This document shows positions 27,247 to 36,420 of a DNA stretch of 50,187 bases, in pieces. Within the stretch, counting starts at the first letter, position 1, and every line of letters begins with the position of its first letter. A program made the position numbers and the translations under genes. The DNA is from an uncultured Gammaproteobacteria bacterium (lineage in GTDB: Bacteria > Pseudomonadota > Gammaproteobacteria > Pseudomonadales > Azotimanducaceae), in the NCBI GenBank assembly GCA_913051785.1, contig CAJXCK010000004.1:1-50187 (forward strand). Reading direction: 5' to 3'. Below the pieces are notes generated by a model. The model ran no database searches. It saw nothing but the letters and a program-made list of their open reading frames with translations, and was not told the origin of the DNA.

Positions 27247-27637
27247 CTAAGACTTGAAATAGGAAAGACCCGGTCGCGATTGTTCTATCGTCTTGATCAA
27301 TCACTCTCCCTGCGAAGGTCATAAGCTTGGCGCTTTGTGTTTGGAGTTCCGCAACCGCCAAAAGACGGTCTCCCACCTTGGTACCCTTCGTATAGTTTAC
27401 ATTTCCGTTTATTGTTACTGCGAGCTTATTAAGAGATGCACTCGCATAAGCACAGGCGCTGTCCATGATCGCGTAAGCGACGCTGCCATGCGTGTACCCG
27501 GCAGCGTTTATCCAATCTGACAGGACATTCATTTCTATTTCGCATTTGCCGTCTGACGCTTTCATAACAGAGAACCCGTATTTACTCCGAACTGAACCGT
27601 CGCCTTCCATCACCTTGGCGGCTGCAGGGTGAATCAT
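27233..27637 (-). CDS. PaaI-type hotdog-fold thioesterase
   Basis: A 134-residue single hotdog domain. The active-site helix region reads A-G-Y-T-H-G-S-V-A-Y-A-I-M-D-S-A, the HGxxxxxxD pattern of PaaI-like acyl-CoA thioesterases, and the later strand has T-K-G-T-K-V-G-D-R-L-L-A. Such enzymes hydrolyse aryl- or acyl-CoA thioesters, often to release CoA from dead-end intermediates. It lies 23 bases downstream of the acyl-CoA dehydrogenase and overlaps the next transporter, so the three act together. ATG 27637 is the start. Confidence 0.88.
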   Translation of the reverse strand: MIHPAAAKVMEGDGSVRSKYGFSVMKASDGKCEIEMNVLSDWINAAGYTHGSVAYAIMDSACAYASASLNKLAVTINGNVNYTKGTKVGDRLLAVAELQTQSAKLMTFAGRVIDQDDRTIATGSFLFQVLGDRD

Positions 27638-27660
27638 ATCTGCGCCCGTTCCGAGTTAAA

Positions 27661-28845
27661 CTAATCCGGAAGCCCGAGCACTCTTTTGGCGATTATGTTC
27701 AGCTGCACTTCCGAGGTGCCGCCCTCAATCGAATTTGCCTTCGACCTCAACCAAGCTCTTGTGGTACCCAGTTCGTCATCGGTGAAGTCATTACCAGACC
27801 AACCCAAAGACTGAGTGCCAAGAATATCGAGCAGCAACTCATATTTACCCTTATTCTGTTCCGTTCCATAGTATTTAAACATCGAAGAAAGCGCTCCGGG
27901 CGAAGCCCCTGTTTTCGATTCATCCACACTTCTCTGCATCGTCAAGGAAAATGCTTTGTCGTTAATCCGATGGGCTAATACATTGTCTCGAACACTAGCA
28001 TCATCGATTTTCCCATCTGTTGTTTTGCCGAGATACTTCAGAGCATATTCTTCTATCGAAGTCGTTTTTTGACCGCCTCCAATGCCGCCGATCGAGGATC
28101 TTTCATGCTGTAAGAGCCTCTTGCCGACCGTCCAGCCTTTGTTCAGCTCATGGACTAAGTTACGTTTTGGAACTCTGACATTGTCGAAAAATGTTTCGCA
28201 GAATGGCGAATAACCGCTTATCAATTTTATTGGCTTTACAGTTATGCCCGGCGTTTCCATATCGAAAAGAACAAATGAGATACCATCATGCTTTGGTGCA
28301 TCAAAATCCGTTCTCACCAAGCAGAACATCCAGTCTGCCTGGTCAGCCCCAGAGGTCCAGATCTTCTGCCCATTAATGATGAAATCGTCCCCGTCCTCCA
28401 CCGCTGAGGTTCGCAAACTCGCGAGATCGGATCCTGAACCGGGCTCACTGTAACCCTGACACCACCATATATCTCCTCGAGCGATTTTTGGCAGATGCTC
28501 TTTTTTTTGTTCCTCGGTTCCGTAGTCAAGTAGCGCTGGCCCAATCATGCTCAATCCCATTCCAACGAGCGGTGGACGCGCATTTATCTCCTTCATCTCT
28601 CGTTGGAAGACGACTATCTCCTCTTTACTCAACCCGCCTCCGCCGTATTCCTTCGGCCAAGAGGGAACTGTATAGCCCTTTTCAGCACAACGTTCCAACC
28701 ACAATTTCGTTTCCGGATTTTTGTACTCGGCTCGTCTGCCTCCACCCGGGTACTCATCAGCCGCCATGGGCGTCTGTATTGACTTTGGGCAGTTGTCTTG
28801 TAGCCAACCTCGAATCTCTTCACGAAAAGCATTCAGTTCAGTCAT
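27661..28845 (-). CDS. Acyl-CoA dehydrogenase
   Basis: A 394-residue flavoprotein that desaturates an acyl-CoA. The signature Q-G-Y-S-E-P-G-S-G-S-D-L-A-S-L lies near 131-145, the N-G-Q-K-I-W-T-S-G-A strand follows, and the C-terminus has S-I-E-G-G-T-S-E-V-Q-L-N-I-I-A-K-R-V-L-G-L with the presumed catalytic Glu. The type is that of FadE-like enzymes in steroid, terpenoid or branched-acid breakdown, as opposed to the ACAD10/11 type at 11046. ATG 28845 is preceded by GAGGTAAC. It heads the operon with the thioesterase and MFS genes. Confidence 0.93.
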   Translation of the reverse strand: MTELNAFREEIRGWLQDNCPKSIQTPMAADEYPGGGRRAEYKNPETKLWLERCAEKGYTVPSWPKEYGGGGLSKEEIVVFQREMKEINARPPLVGMGLSMIGPALLDYGTEEQKKEHLPKIARGDIWWCQGYSEPGSGSDLASLRTSAVEDGDDFIINGQKIWTSGADQADWMFCLVRTDFDAPKHDGISFVLFDMETPGITVKPIKLISGYSPFCETFFDNVRVPKRNLVHELNKGWTVGKRLLQHERSSIGGIGGGQKTTSIEEYALKYLGKTTDGKIDDASVRDNVLAHRINDKAFSLTMQRSVDESKTGASPGALSSMFKYYGTEQNKGKYELLLDILGTQSLGWSGNDFTDDELGTTRAWLRSKANSIEGGTSEVQLNIIAKRVLGLPD

Positions 28846-28904
28846 TGTTACCTCTTCAACATATCGCTTAATTATAGGCGCGCTGGCTTTCCTACTGAAG
28901 CCTT

Positions 28905-30617
28905 TTAAAACTCCCTAACGAGCCTTATGCCTCTATCATCATTCCCACTCGTAGCATTCTTCCTAAACGTTACACTACTTTCTTCGGCACTGGCATCCCA
29001 CGAACCACCTCGATAAGCGTGTGATGAACAATTGTCCTCTTCTACTGGGATCGTTCCGTCTCTCTGAGATTCTTTGTACTTTGGCAACCCGCATTCGGCC
29101 ACCCACTCTGAGACGTTTCCTAATATATCAAAGACACCAAAATCATTAGGGCGATATTTTCCTCGATATCGAGCCCGAATTTGTCCGTCATCACAATCCA
29201 GGGTTTCCCAACTTCGATATATTTCTTTAGCGCTTAGATCGGCCGTATTTGCGTAGGAACACAACAAACTGCTATCTGCACCAAAGAAATAAGGATCATT
29301 CGATCCCGCTCGCGCCACATATTCCCACTCGGCTTCAGTAGGTAACCGATATTTAAAACTAGTTTGGTCGGTCAACCATGAGGCGTATCCTTCCGCTTCC
29401 TTGTGTGAGACATGCGCCATCGGGCTATCTAAATTCAAAGTGCCACTATCGATAAGCCTCTTCAGTTTTTTTGACAATGACAAATTCTGGGACTTCACAT
29501 ACTTAGAGAATTCTCGAATGCTGACCTCATAAACGGACACAGCGAATGGCTCGGTCAATCCGACAAATTTCGTCCCAATATCGGAAGATTCGTCTCTTTC
29601 TCCCATCACAAATGATCCTGGGGGAATTACAACCATCTGGGGTGCATTCTCTCCAACTCCTTTGATCACGTCCGAGAATACCGCGCCCTCTTCTCGCTCT
29701 AATCTCTCCAGCTTGAAAGAAACCTTCGCCCCAGTGGAAGGGAGTTGGACTCTCTTGCTTTCACTTTGAAAATTCATGCTTCGAGCTTTGATATCAACGG
29801 CCCCAGTTGGCAGTTTGGTAGGCTCTTCATAGAGACGTCGAACCATCGTGGGACCAGAGAGGTATTTTAACTCAACCGATGAACCCATTGGCTCCGTCAG
29901 CACTGTTAGCACCCCATATGCACGTTTGAGCTTAAAACTCTTTCTATTGTCACCGTAGGAAACAGTAAACCTCGCGTTCTTCGTCTCATAACCTGACCTG
30001 CTTATTTGAAGCGAGTACTCCCCCATGGGCATTCTCAAACCGGGCTTGTATACGAAATCAGTACCAAGAAACTCTATCTTAGAACCCCGCGGTGATGCCT
30101 CAATGAAAACACTTCCATGGGGGTCCATGTTGAGCGTCAAAGTTATTGTCTGTTCCTCGCCATCTTTCAATTCAAGCGTTTTCCTTGCCACTCTGCGCTC
30201 AGATTTACCCATAACGACTTTATGCGAACCGGAATCAAGTTCTGTGATAAAAGGAGTGGCCCCTTTAATTCGCTTTCCGTTGATCTCGACCCATGCGCCT
30301 GGCGGATTCGACAGTAGCTCGACTCTACCAACGCCCGACGTGAGCTCGACTTCTTCAGTGATCTTGTCACCAGATTTTATTGTTAAGCTCGACTGGAACT
30401 TTTTAAAAGTCGAATGAAGAACCTCGAGCTTGTAGTCTCCAGGTTCCACGACGTGATCTTTCAGTGGCGTTTGACCGATGAGCTGCTCATTTAAAAAAAC
30501 TTTCGCACCAGGGGGTGTGGACTCAACAGATACGGTTGAACGAAAGAAAATTACATATCCGACAATCAGAATCGAAATACTTAATGCTGTTGCTAGTATT
30601 TTGACTTTAATTGCCAT
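28905..30617 (-). CDS. PEGA-repeat protein with a SUMF1/FGE-like C-terminal domain
   Basis: A 570-residue protein with an N-terminal membrane anchor (about 7-25), four PEGA-type repeats (roughly 28-93, 97-162, 167-232, 234-302) and a formylglycine-generating-enzyme-like domain (about 325-570). The repeats show P-P-G-A-K-V-F-L-N and N-P-P-G-A-W-V-E-I-N-G. The FGE-like domain shows P-P-G-S-F-V-M-G, R-L-P-T-E-A-E-W-E-Y-V-A-R-A-G (424-438), D-I-L-G-N-V-S-E-W-V (497-506) and R-G-G-S-W-D (536-541). True FGE uses two catalytic Cys near the end; I see only C530 ahead of the R-G-G-S-W segment, so sulfatase maturation is unlikely. A structural or binding role at the cell surface is more probable. The gene is monocistronic. 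Confidence 0.88.
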   Translation of the reverse strand: MAIKVKILATALSISILIVGYVIFFRSTVSVESTPPGAKVFLNEQLIGQTPLKDHVVEPGDYKLEVLHSTFKKFQSSLTIKSGDKITEEVELTSGVGRVELLSNPPGAWVEINGKRIKGATPFITELDSGSHKVVMGKSERRVARKTLELKDGEEQTITLTLNMDPHGSVFIEASPRGSKIEFLGTDFVYKPGLRMPMGEYSLQISRSGYETKNARFTVSYGDNRKSFKLKRAYGVLTVLTEPMGSSVELKYLSGPTMVRRLYEEPTKLPTGAVDIKARSMNFQSESKRVQLPSTGAKVSFKLERLEREEGAVFSDVIKGVGENAPQMVVIPPGSFVMGERDESSDIGTKFVGLTEPFAVSVYEVSIREFSKYVKSQNLSLSKKLKRLIDSGTLNLDSPMAHVSHKEAEGYASWLTDQTSFKYRLPTEAEWEYVARAGSNDPYFFGADSSLLCSYANTADLSAKEIYRSWETLDCDDGQIRARYRGKYRPNDFGVFDILGNVSEWVAECGLPKYKESQRDGTIPVEEDNCSSHAYRGGSWDASAEESSVTFRKNATSGNDDRGIRLVREF

Positions 30618-30674
30618 AGTTTTAGACCACGTTCTGTCGTTTAACTGACTCTATTCTGAAATCTTACCACGTTG

Positions 30675-31106
30675 ATGCACAGCTTAATCTCATCCAATCG
30701 ACGCCAAGATTCATCGGACATTGAAGACGCCCTGAAACAACGAAAAATCGCTGTTGTAGGGCTCTCTTCGAATCTAGAAAAAGCGAGTTATCAAGTAGCG
30801 ACATTTATGATGACGCAGGGCTATGAGATCGTTCCAGTGAACCCAGGTGAGAGTAAGGTCCTTGGTAAAAAAAGTTACTCGAATCTAAAAGATGCTTATG
30901 AGAGCGAGGGGCCAATCAAGCTGGTAAACGTATTTAGACAACCACAACATCTAATTCCAGTCGTCTTGGATTCAATTGAAATCGGGTCGGAGTTTTTGTG
31001 GTTCCAGTTAGGAGTGGTCAACGAAGAAGCAATCAGCCTGGCGAGAGAAGCAGGTATAAGATGTATTGTAGATAAATGCCTGAAAATCGAATTCGGTAAG
31101 AATTAA
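30675..31106 (+). CDS. CoA-binding domain protein (YccU-like)
   Basis: A 143-residue protein made of one Rossmann-type CoA-binding domain like that of succinyl-CoA synthetase alpha. The pattern K-I-A-V-V-G-L-S-S-N-L-E-K-A-S-Y-Q-V-A and I-V-P-V-N-P-G is characteristic of YccU/YneT-type proteins, followed by G-I-R-C-I-V-D-K-C-L-K-I-E in place of the usual V-M-D-x-C. These proteins bind CoA or acyl-CoA; no reaction is established. ATG 30675 is preferred over the TTG three bases before. The gene is divergent from the PEGA gene across 57 bases and its end overlaps the convergent aminotransferase by four bases. Confidence 0.84.
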   Translation: MHSLISSNRRQDSSDIEDALKQRKIAVVGLSSNLEKASYQVATFMMTQGYEIVPVNPGESKVLGKKSYSNLKDAYESEGPIKLVNVFRQPQHLIPVVLDSIEIGSEFLWFQLGVVNEEAISLAREAGIRCIVDKCLKIEFGKN

Positions 31107-32533
31107 GATCGCTCAGATTCAGGAACCGCAAGTCTAATAGCCGCATCACAAAAAGCTTCTACTGCTTCCTTCATATCTCTCTTTCGGGCTTCTCCCGCGC
31201 TTTCACTGAAACAAAAACTCAACCGAAGTTGATTCATACCAGCGCCTGGGTTTCTTAACCTAGCATCCTCGGGGTAAAAATCGTACATAGGTATTACCAC
31301 AATACCGTGTTCACTCACCAGGTGCTCTATCAGACTATCGTCTGTTACAACTGATACCGAAGAGTCCTTCCGAAGGAAGGTAAATACCGAGAAAAAACCT
31401 CCATCCGGGGTGGTCCAATCGAAATAATCTTTATATCCACAGAGTCGCTCTTCTAGCGTTTGCAGAAGTATAGAGCGATTGTCCCGATAGACGGTGAGTT
31501 TTGCTTCAGCGAGTTCCCACATACTTTCACGAACAGAATAACCGCCATCTTCCCTTTCTTTATGGAGCAATGCTTCAAAACCCCTCAACGCAGCAGGGTT
31601 TTGAAAGAGTAGATCTGAGCTGGATTCAGTAAGAGCGAGAGTAGACAGATCAACTGTTTCACCCGCTTCAATTTCTAGCACGGCATCACTGTAAAGATAG
31701 CCCACACGGGGACCGGGAAATCCGATCTTGGAGCCCGTAAAGAGATGAATGGTTTGTTCCGGCGCAATACCAAGAAAAGTTATCGGACGATTTTCAGGTT
31801 CCGCATAATTTATATAGAGGTAAGGTGCATCCTCCAGCAAGAGTACTTGTTCTTCTTTCAGCACATCAATAATTTCTTCGCGTCGGTTTTGAGAAAAGGA
31901 AAAACCCGCGGGATTATGACCGTCTGGAACCGTATAATAAAAAGGAACAAAGTGACCATCGGATCGGGCTTTTCGAATCTGACTTCTCATCAAATCAGGA
32001 ATCGCGCCCTCTGAATCCATTTCGACGCTATATATCGTCGCGTGTTGGCAAAGGGACGCTCTCGCTGTAAACCCAGCATAGGTTGGAGCATCTGTGATAT
32101 AGGCAATTGATTCTCCGCTTCTCTCGAAGAGCGAACACGCGAGACTTATACCACCCGAGGCACCAACCGTTGGAATCAGCTTCTCAGGATCAATCTTAAT
32201 GCCCCAATCTCGGCCATAGACCTCAGCGAAAGTCTTCCTTGAAGACAGAGGACCTAAGGTGTCTGTATACGAATAGGACTCGCGTAAAAACTCGGGTAAC
32301 GTTTCGGGATCATTCAGCCCTTCTTTTTCCCGTAAAAAAGAAAAATAACCTTCCTGATGATTCAGGAAGCCTCGAGGATCTGTGACTTCAGGGTGAGGAT
32401 AACCTGCCCCCAAATGGTGGACCTTAAGCCCTTTCGACTGAGCAATAGCGCGCAAACCAGGTAACGACGCAGCCATCTTTCGAGTGACAGAAACTTCCTG
32501 CTTTCTGACTGCCGGCGCAACAAGATTTGCCAT
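31103..32533 (-). CDS. PLP-dependent class I/II aminotransferase
   Basis: A 476-residue fold-type I aminotransferase. The PLP lysine is K269 in F-T-G-S-K-I-G-F-P-G-P-R-V-G. N207-P-A-G and D235 (L-L-L-E-D-A-P-Y) are the cofactor-contacting residues. The pattern resembles the MocR/2-aminoadipate aminotransferase branch, but there is no N-terminal helix-turn-helix, so it is an enzyme and not a regulator. The protein is longer than the ~400 residues usual for the branch, owing to insertions around 50-100 and 300-340. The amino donor is unknown. It starts directly at the end of the RsgA-type gene, so the NUDIX, GTPase and aminotransferase genes form one operon. Confidence 0.85.
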   Translation of the reverse strand: MANLVAPAVRKQEVSVTRKMAASLPGLRAIAQSKGLKVHHLGAGYPHPEVTDPRGFLNHQEGYFSFLREKEGLNDPETLPEFLRESYSYTDTLGPLSSRKTFAEVYGRDWGIKIDPEKLIPTVGASGGISLACSLFERSGESIAYITDAPTYAGFTARASLCQHATIYSVEMDSEGAIPDLMRSQIRKARSDGHFVPFYYTVPDGHNPAGFSFSQNRREEIIDVLKEEQVLLLEDAPYLYINYAEPENRPITFLGIAPEQTIHLFTGSKIGFPGPRVGYLYSDAVLEIEAGETVDLSTLALTESSSDLLFQNPAALRGFEALLHKEREDGGYSVRESMWELAEAKLTVYRDNRSILLQTLEERLCGYKDYFDWTTPDGGFFSVFTFLRKDSSVSVVTDDSLIEHLVSEHGIVVIPMYDFYPEDARLRNPGAGMNQLRLSFCFSESAGEARKRDMKEAVEAFCDAAIRLAVPESERS

Positions 32534-33499
32534 TTATTTCTGCCCTAGAAGTTTCAAATAATTCTCCAATCGTCTCATATCAATCAATCCAGATTCTATA
32601 CCCGCTTGAACGGCACAATCGGGCTCACTCTGGTGGCGGCAATCACTGAATCGACAGTCCTTCGCAAGCTTCTCAATATCCTTAAACGAGTCCTTGATAC
32701 TGGACGTTGTTTCTACAACCTGCACTTCCCTGATACCCGGATTGTCAATCACAACACCTCCAGAGGGTAGCACATGCGCAGATCTTGCGGTGGTCGTGTG
32801 TCTTCCTTTACCGTCGAAGGATCGCGTCGATCTGGTAGCTTGCTTGTCCTGTCCCAACATCGTGTTAACCAGCGATGATTTTCCCACACCTGACGACCCA
32901 ATAAGAGCGACCGTTTTTCCACGACCCAAAAATTTCATCAACTGTTGGCAAGACTGCGAATCCAAAGCATTAATAAAACAGGTCTCAACTTCTTCAAATG
33001 CCTTTTTTAAGTCCCTCTTCAAGGGTGAAGTATTGTCTGTCAAATCCGATTTTGTCAGCACCAAAACAGGCCTTATTTCGGCTCCTGCTGCCAGGGCAAC
33101 ATATCGCTCTAAGCGGTCAATATTGAAGTCCTCGAGACACGACGAAACAATGAAACAAGCATCTATATTGGCAGCCATCAACTGATTAGTCTTTCCGGGA
33201 TCGGGACTACTTCGCTGCAGAATATTTCGGCGGGGTAGCAAATCAAATGAAGTTTTATCCAGCGGATCAATCAACAACCAATCTCCTACGATCGGTCGCT
33301 CTGAACTTGGAACATTCAACCAGGAGCCGGTTAATGAAATTCGAGACTCATCTTTTCCCTGGCTAGGCGCTACATCGATTTCCGTTTTATGAACCGCCGT
33401 CACTCTCTTTAAAATACCTCCCGCTCTTAACTTCATTCCTATTGTTAGAGCGTCTTGGGATTGGCTCCATCCAAGATCCAATAACTCATCACTAATCAT
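32534..33499 (-). CDS. rsgA: RsgA-type ribosome small-subunit GTPase
   Basis: A circularly permuted GTPase of 321 residues that acts in late maturation of the 30S ribosomal subunit. The permuted order is visible: G4 T-K-S-D at 149-152 comes before the P-loop G-S-S-G-V-G-K-S (201-208) and G3 D-N-P-G-I-R-E (252-258). An OB domain precedes them. The C-terminal zinc site is C282-x4-C287-x-H289-x5-C295. The N-terminal L-G-W stretch is typical of the second RsgA branch, so a classical copy may exist elsewhere. ATG 33499 is preferred; a TTG at 33523 would overlap the NUDIX gene and has no ribosome binding site. Confidence 0.93.
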   Translation of the reverse strand: MISDELLDLGWSQSQDALTIGMKLRAGGILKRVTAVHKTEIDVAPSQGKDESRISLTGSWLNVPSSERPIVGDWLLIDPLDKTSFDLLPRRNILQRSSPDPGKTNQLMAANIDACFIVSSCLEDFNIDRLERYVALAAGAEIRPVLVLTKSDLTDNTSPLKRDLKKAFEEVETCFINALDSQSCQQLMKFLGRGKTVALIGSSGVGKSSLVNTMLGQDKQATRSTRSFDGKGRHTTTARSAHVLPSGGVVIDNPGIREVQVVETTSSIKDSFKDIEKLAKDCRFSDCRHQSEPDCAVQAGIESGLIDMRRLENYLKLLGQK

Positions 33500-33512
33500 T
33501 GTAAACTCGTGT

Positions 33513-34268
33513 TCACGACTCAAAGGGCGGCAAAATTGGTCTTCGGACTAGAAATTCCTCCTGATTTTCAGCCATCGCTATCAACTCAGTCTTGTTGGGG
33601 AAAAGAGCTAGCTTCTCCAACTGTATTCGTGTGACATTCATAAGGCCAAATTCTTTTTTTTCATGCAGGTTGAGCGCCTCCTGAGGTGTTATCCAAATAC
33701 TTTCAACAGTTTCTATTTCGTCATGACGGCCTCTTTGTTCTTCAGGCGCCGAAGCAATAAAAAAACGAGTATCAAATCTTCTCGGTCGGCCGAGCGGCGT
33801 AATAAAACGGTTGTAGAAATGCACCCGATCGACCGCAAGTTTCAAATTCTCGCGCTGGCATATTTCCAACAAAGACAATTTTTGCTGGTGTAAGGGTTCT
33901 CTGTAAGTCTGAAACCGATCGTAATCTGCATCCGATAAAAGAGAAACCATTTCTCCTGAGACATCATAAGCGAGCATGAGACCGGCCTCCTCGAAAGTCT
34001 CTCTGAGTGCAGCGATCCAATAGCCTCGCCACTCATAACCCAGCGCTTCAACCTGAGGAGCTTGTGCGACGGAGGGCCCAACACGATATTGGTCGTACCT
34101 GTGCAGGTGATCATCGCCATCGACTCTTCCTCCTGGAAAAACGAACATGCCAGATGCAAAAGCCGCATTGCTGGTGCGCTTTAACATAAATATCTGGAAG
34201 CTCGGTTCAGACTCCCTAACCAAGATTACTGTGGCGGCAGGCCTTATAGGCTGTACAGGTTTAGACAT
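33513..34268 (-). CDS. NUDIX hydrolase, NUDT7/NUDT19-like
   Basis: A 251-residue NUDIX protein. The nudix helix reads A-L-R-E-T-F-E-E-A-G, with the Glu residues that bind the metal. The preceding F-V-F-P-G-G-R-V-D lies near 42-50, and an unusually long insert between the two (about 35 residues) is typical of the NUDT7/19 CoA-diphosphatase-like branch. These enzymes cleave CoA or acyl-CoA into 3',5'-ADP and phosphopantetheine. With many acyl-CoA genes around, CoA turnover is a reasonable but unproven role. The gene is first in the minus-strand operon with the GTPase and the aminotransferase. Confidence 0.85.
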   Translation of the reverse strand: MSKPVQPIRPAATVILVRESEPSFQIFMLKRTSNAAFASGMFVFPGGRVDGDDHLHRYDQYRVGPSVAQAPQVEALGYEWRGYWIAALRETFEEAGLMLAYDVSGEMVSLLSDADYDRFQTYREPLHQQKLSLLEICQRENLKLAVDRVHFYNRFITPLGRPRRFDTRFFIASAPEEQRGRHDEIETVESIWITPQEALNLHEKKEFGLMNVTRIQLEKLALFPNKTELIAMAENQEEFLVRRPILPPFES

Positions 34269-34382
34269 AATTTCTCACAACGCAAGTATATCTCAGTTTA
34301 GAGGAGACGAATCCGGGATTATGGTGGGTGACGTCCAAACCCACTTGAGTTAAGTTGTCCTCAAGAGCCACGGGAGAGCGAC

Positions 34383-34643
34383 ATGCGAGGCGAGCAAGAC
34401 TATTGGAAAGCTAACCTTAAGTTGGTAGCAAAATTATTGACTATCTGGTTCATCGTTTCTTTTGGTTTCGGCATCATTCTTGTCGATCAGCTCAATCAAA
34501 TCCCTTTCTTCGGCTTTAAACTGGGTTTTTGGTGGGCTCAGCAGGGATCGATATACGTTTTTATCGGACTTATCTTCTATTACGTTCGGAAGATGAAACA
34601 AATTGATCGGGCTTTTGACGTCTCGGACGACGAGGACGAGTAG
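34383..34643 (+). CDS. DUF4212 small subunit of sodium:solute symporter
   Basis: An 86-residue membrane protein with two hydrophobic segments (about 14-32 and 46-66) joined by D-Q-L-N-Q-I-P-F-F-G-F-K-L-G-F-W-W-A-Q-Q-G-S, which is the DUF4212 signature. It ends in an acidic tail. DUF4212 proteins occur almost only beside VC_2705-type solute:sodium symporters and are taken to be accessory subunits. GGGAG lies seven bases upstream of ATG 34383. The symporter starts one base after its stop. Confidence 0.92.
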   Translation: MRGEQDYWKANLKLVAKLLTIWFIVSFGFGIILVDQLNQIPFFGFKLGFWWAQQGSIYVFIGLIFYYVRKMKQIDRAFDVSDDEDE

Positions 34644-34644
34644 T

Positions 34645-36420
34645 ATGGACGCCCAAAATCTCACTTATCTTTTTGTCTTCCTTTCGTTCTCACTCTATAT
34701 CGGCATAGCGATCTGGTCCAAGGCGGGTTCAACCAGCGAGTTTTACGTGGCCTCGGGAGGCGTTCACCCAATCGCAAATGGAATGGCAACAGCCGCAGAC
34801 TGGATGAGTGCAGCATCTTTCATCTCTATGGCTGGCATAATTGCATTCATGGGTTATGACGGTACTGTCTATTTGATGGGTTGGACCGGCGGCTACGTTA
34901 TTCTCGCTCTTCTCCTCGCACCCTATTTGAGAAAATTCGGACAATTTACCGTTCCCGACTTTTTCGGTTCGCGCTATTACTCAACGGGTGCAAGAGTTGT
35001 CGCAGTCATCTGTCTTATCGTGATTTCCTTTACCTACGTGGCTGGTCAGATGCGTGGAGTAGGGATCGTCTTTTCTCAATTTTTAAATATTCCAATTTTT
35101 TGGGGCGTTGTTGTTGGGATGAGTATCGTTTTTATGTACGCCGTGCTGGGCGGTATGAAAGGCATAACGTATACCCAGGTGGCGCAATACTGCGTACTTA
35201 TCTTTGCCTATCTTGTCCCTGCCATATTCATTTCACTAATGATTACCGGCATACCGATTCCTCAAGTGGGATTAGGTGCAGAAGTGAATGATGGATCCGG
35301 GCTATCAGTCCTTCAAAAGTTGGATAACACGCTTATCGAACTTGGTTTTTCCGCCTACACAGAAGGCGTGAAAAGTAAAATAGACGTCTTTGCAATCACA
35401 ATGGCGCTTATGATCGGCACCGCCGGGCTACCTCACGTGATCGTAAGATTTTTCACCGTCCCAAAGGTTTCTGATGCGAGAAAGTCAGCCGGCTACGCCT
35501 TACTGTTTATCGCACTGCTTTATACGACAGCTCCAGCTGTAGGCGCTTTCGCTAGGTTGAACTTCGTCGAGACAATTCACAACACCAGTTACACTCAGGT
35601 CGCCGGCTGGTTCAAGAGCTGGGAAAATATTGGACTAATCGGTTGGAAAGACAAAAATCAAGATGGGAAAATACAGTATCACCCGGGAGCTCCTTTCGAA
35701 GGAAAACCAAGCTTCGCAGACGATCGTCGTCCAGATGGCTCACGTGAAGTAACCAACACACCGACCGAGAGTAGGAACGAGGTTTATGTGGATAGGGATA
35801 TCATGGTTTTGGCAAACCCTGAAATAGCCGCCCTACCTGCATGGGTGATCGCATTGGTAGCTGCTGGCGGCCTCGCTGCAGCGCTATCCACAGCAGCCGG
35901 CTTACTGCTTGTCATCTCCACTTCTGTGTCTCATGACCTGATGAAAAAAACGCTCGCTAAGGGACTAACTGATCGTCAGGAACTATTTTTCGCTAGACTC
36001 GCAGCTGCCGTCGCAATCCTCATAGCTGGCTATCTCGGTATTGATCCACCGGGTTTCGTCGCCCAAGTGGTCGCGTTCGCCTTTGGGCTTGCGGCAGCAT
36101 CACTCTTCCCAGCAATACTTCTCGGGATTTTTGATAGACGAATGAACAAGGAGGGAGCAATTTCGGGCATGGCTTGCGGACTAATATTTTGCTTTAGCTA
36201 CATCGTATTCTTCAAGTTCATCTCGCCAGAAATGAACTCAGCAAATCATTGGTGGTTCGGCATTTCTCCTGAGGGTATCGGCACACTCGGTGCACTCCTA
36301 AATCTCGCAATCGCCATGACCGTGTCGCGGCTAACTGCTGCGCCACCTCCCAACGTAGTTGCGCTCGTAGATGAGATCAGGATTCCAAAAGGTGCCATGA
36401 CCCCAAGCAACTCCCACTAA
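34645..36420 (+). CDS. Sodium:solute symporter, VC_2705/ActP-like
   Basis: A 591-residue symporter of the SSS family with about 13 hydrophobic segments. The N-terminal signature E-F-Y-V-A-S-G-G and A-T-A-A-D-W-M-S-A-A-S-F-I-S-M-A-G is that of acetate/monocarboxylate-type members. The second Na+-site helix carries G-T-A-G-L-P-H-V-I-V-R-F-F. A long external loop around 330-395 holds D336-K-N-Q-D-G-K, which reads like a calcium-binding loop. ATG 34645 is the start; an upstream TTG in frame at 34603 lies inside the DUF4212 gene. The likely cargo is acetate, pyruvate or a related short acid. The gene overlaps the convergent SDR by four bases. Confidence 0.93.
   Translation: MDAQNLTYLFVFLSFSLYIGIAIWSKAGSTSEFYVASGGVHPIANGMATAADWMSAASFISMAGIIAFMGYDGTVYLMGWTGGYVILALLLAPYLRKFGQFTVPDFFGSRYYSTGARVVAVICLIVISFTYVAGQMRGVGIVFSQFLNIPIFWGVVVGMSIVFMYAVLGGMKGITYTQVAQYCVLIFAYLVPAIFISLMITGIPIPQVGLGAEVNDGSGLSVLQKLDNTLIELGFSAYTEGVKSKIDVFAITMALMIGTAGLPHVIVRFFTVPKVSDARKSAGYALLFIALLYTTAPAVGAFARLNFVETIHNTSYTQVAGWFKSWENIGLIGWKDKNQDGKIQYHPGAPFEGKPSFADDRRPDGSREVTNTPTESRNEVYVDRDIMVLANPEIAALPAWVIALVAAGGLAAALSTAAGLLLVISTSVSHDLMKKTLAKGLTDRQELFFARLAAAVAILIAGYLGIDPPGFVAQVVAFAFGLAAASLFPAILLGIFDRRMNKEGAISGMACGLIFCFSYIVFFKFISPEMNSANHWWFGISPEGIGTLGALLNLAIAMTVSRLTAAPPPNVVALVDEIRIPKGAMTPSNSH

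Noticed and set aside
28905-30617. Sulfatase-modifying enzyme function for the FGE-like domain
   Set aside because: The expected catalytic Cys pair is absent and no sulfatase lies nearby.
34603-34644. N-terminal extension of the solute symporter from TTG
   Set aside because: It lies inside the DUF4212 gene and the family N-terminus begins at ATG 34645.
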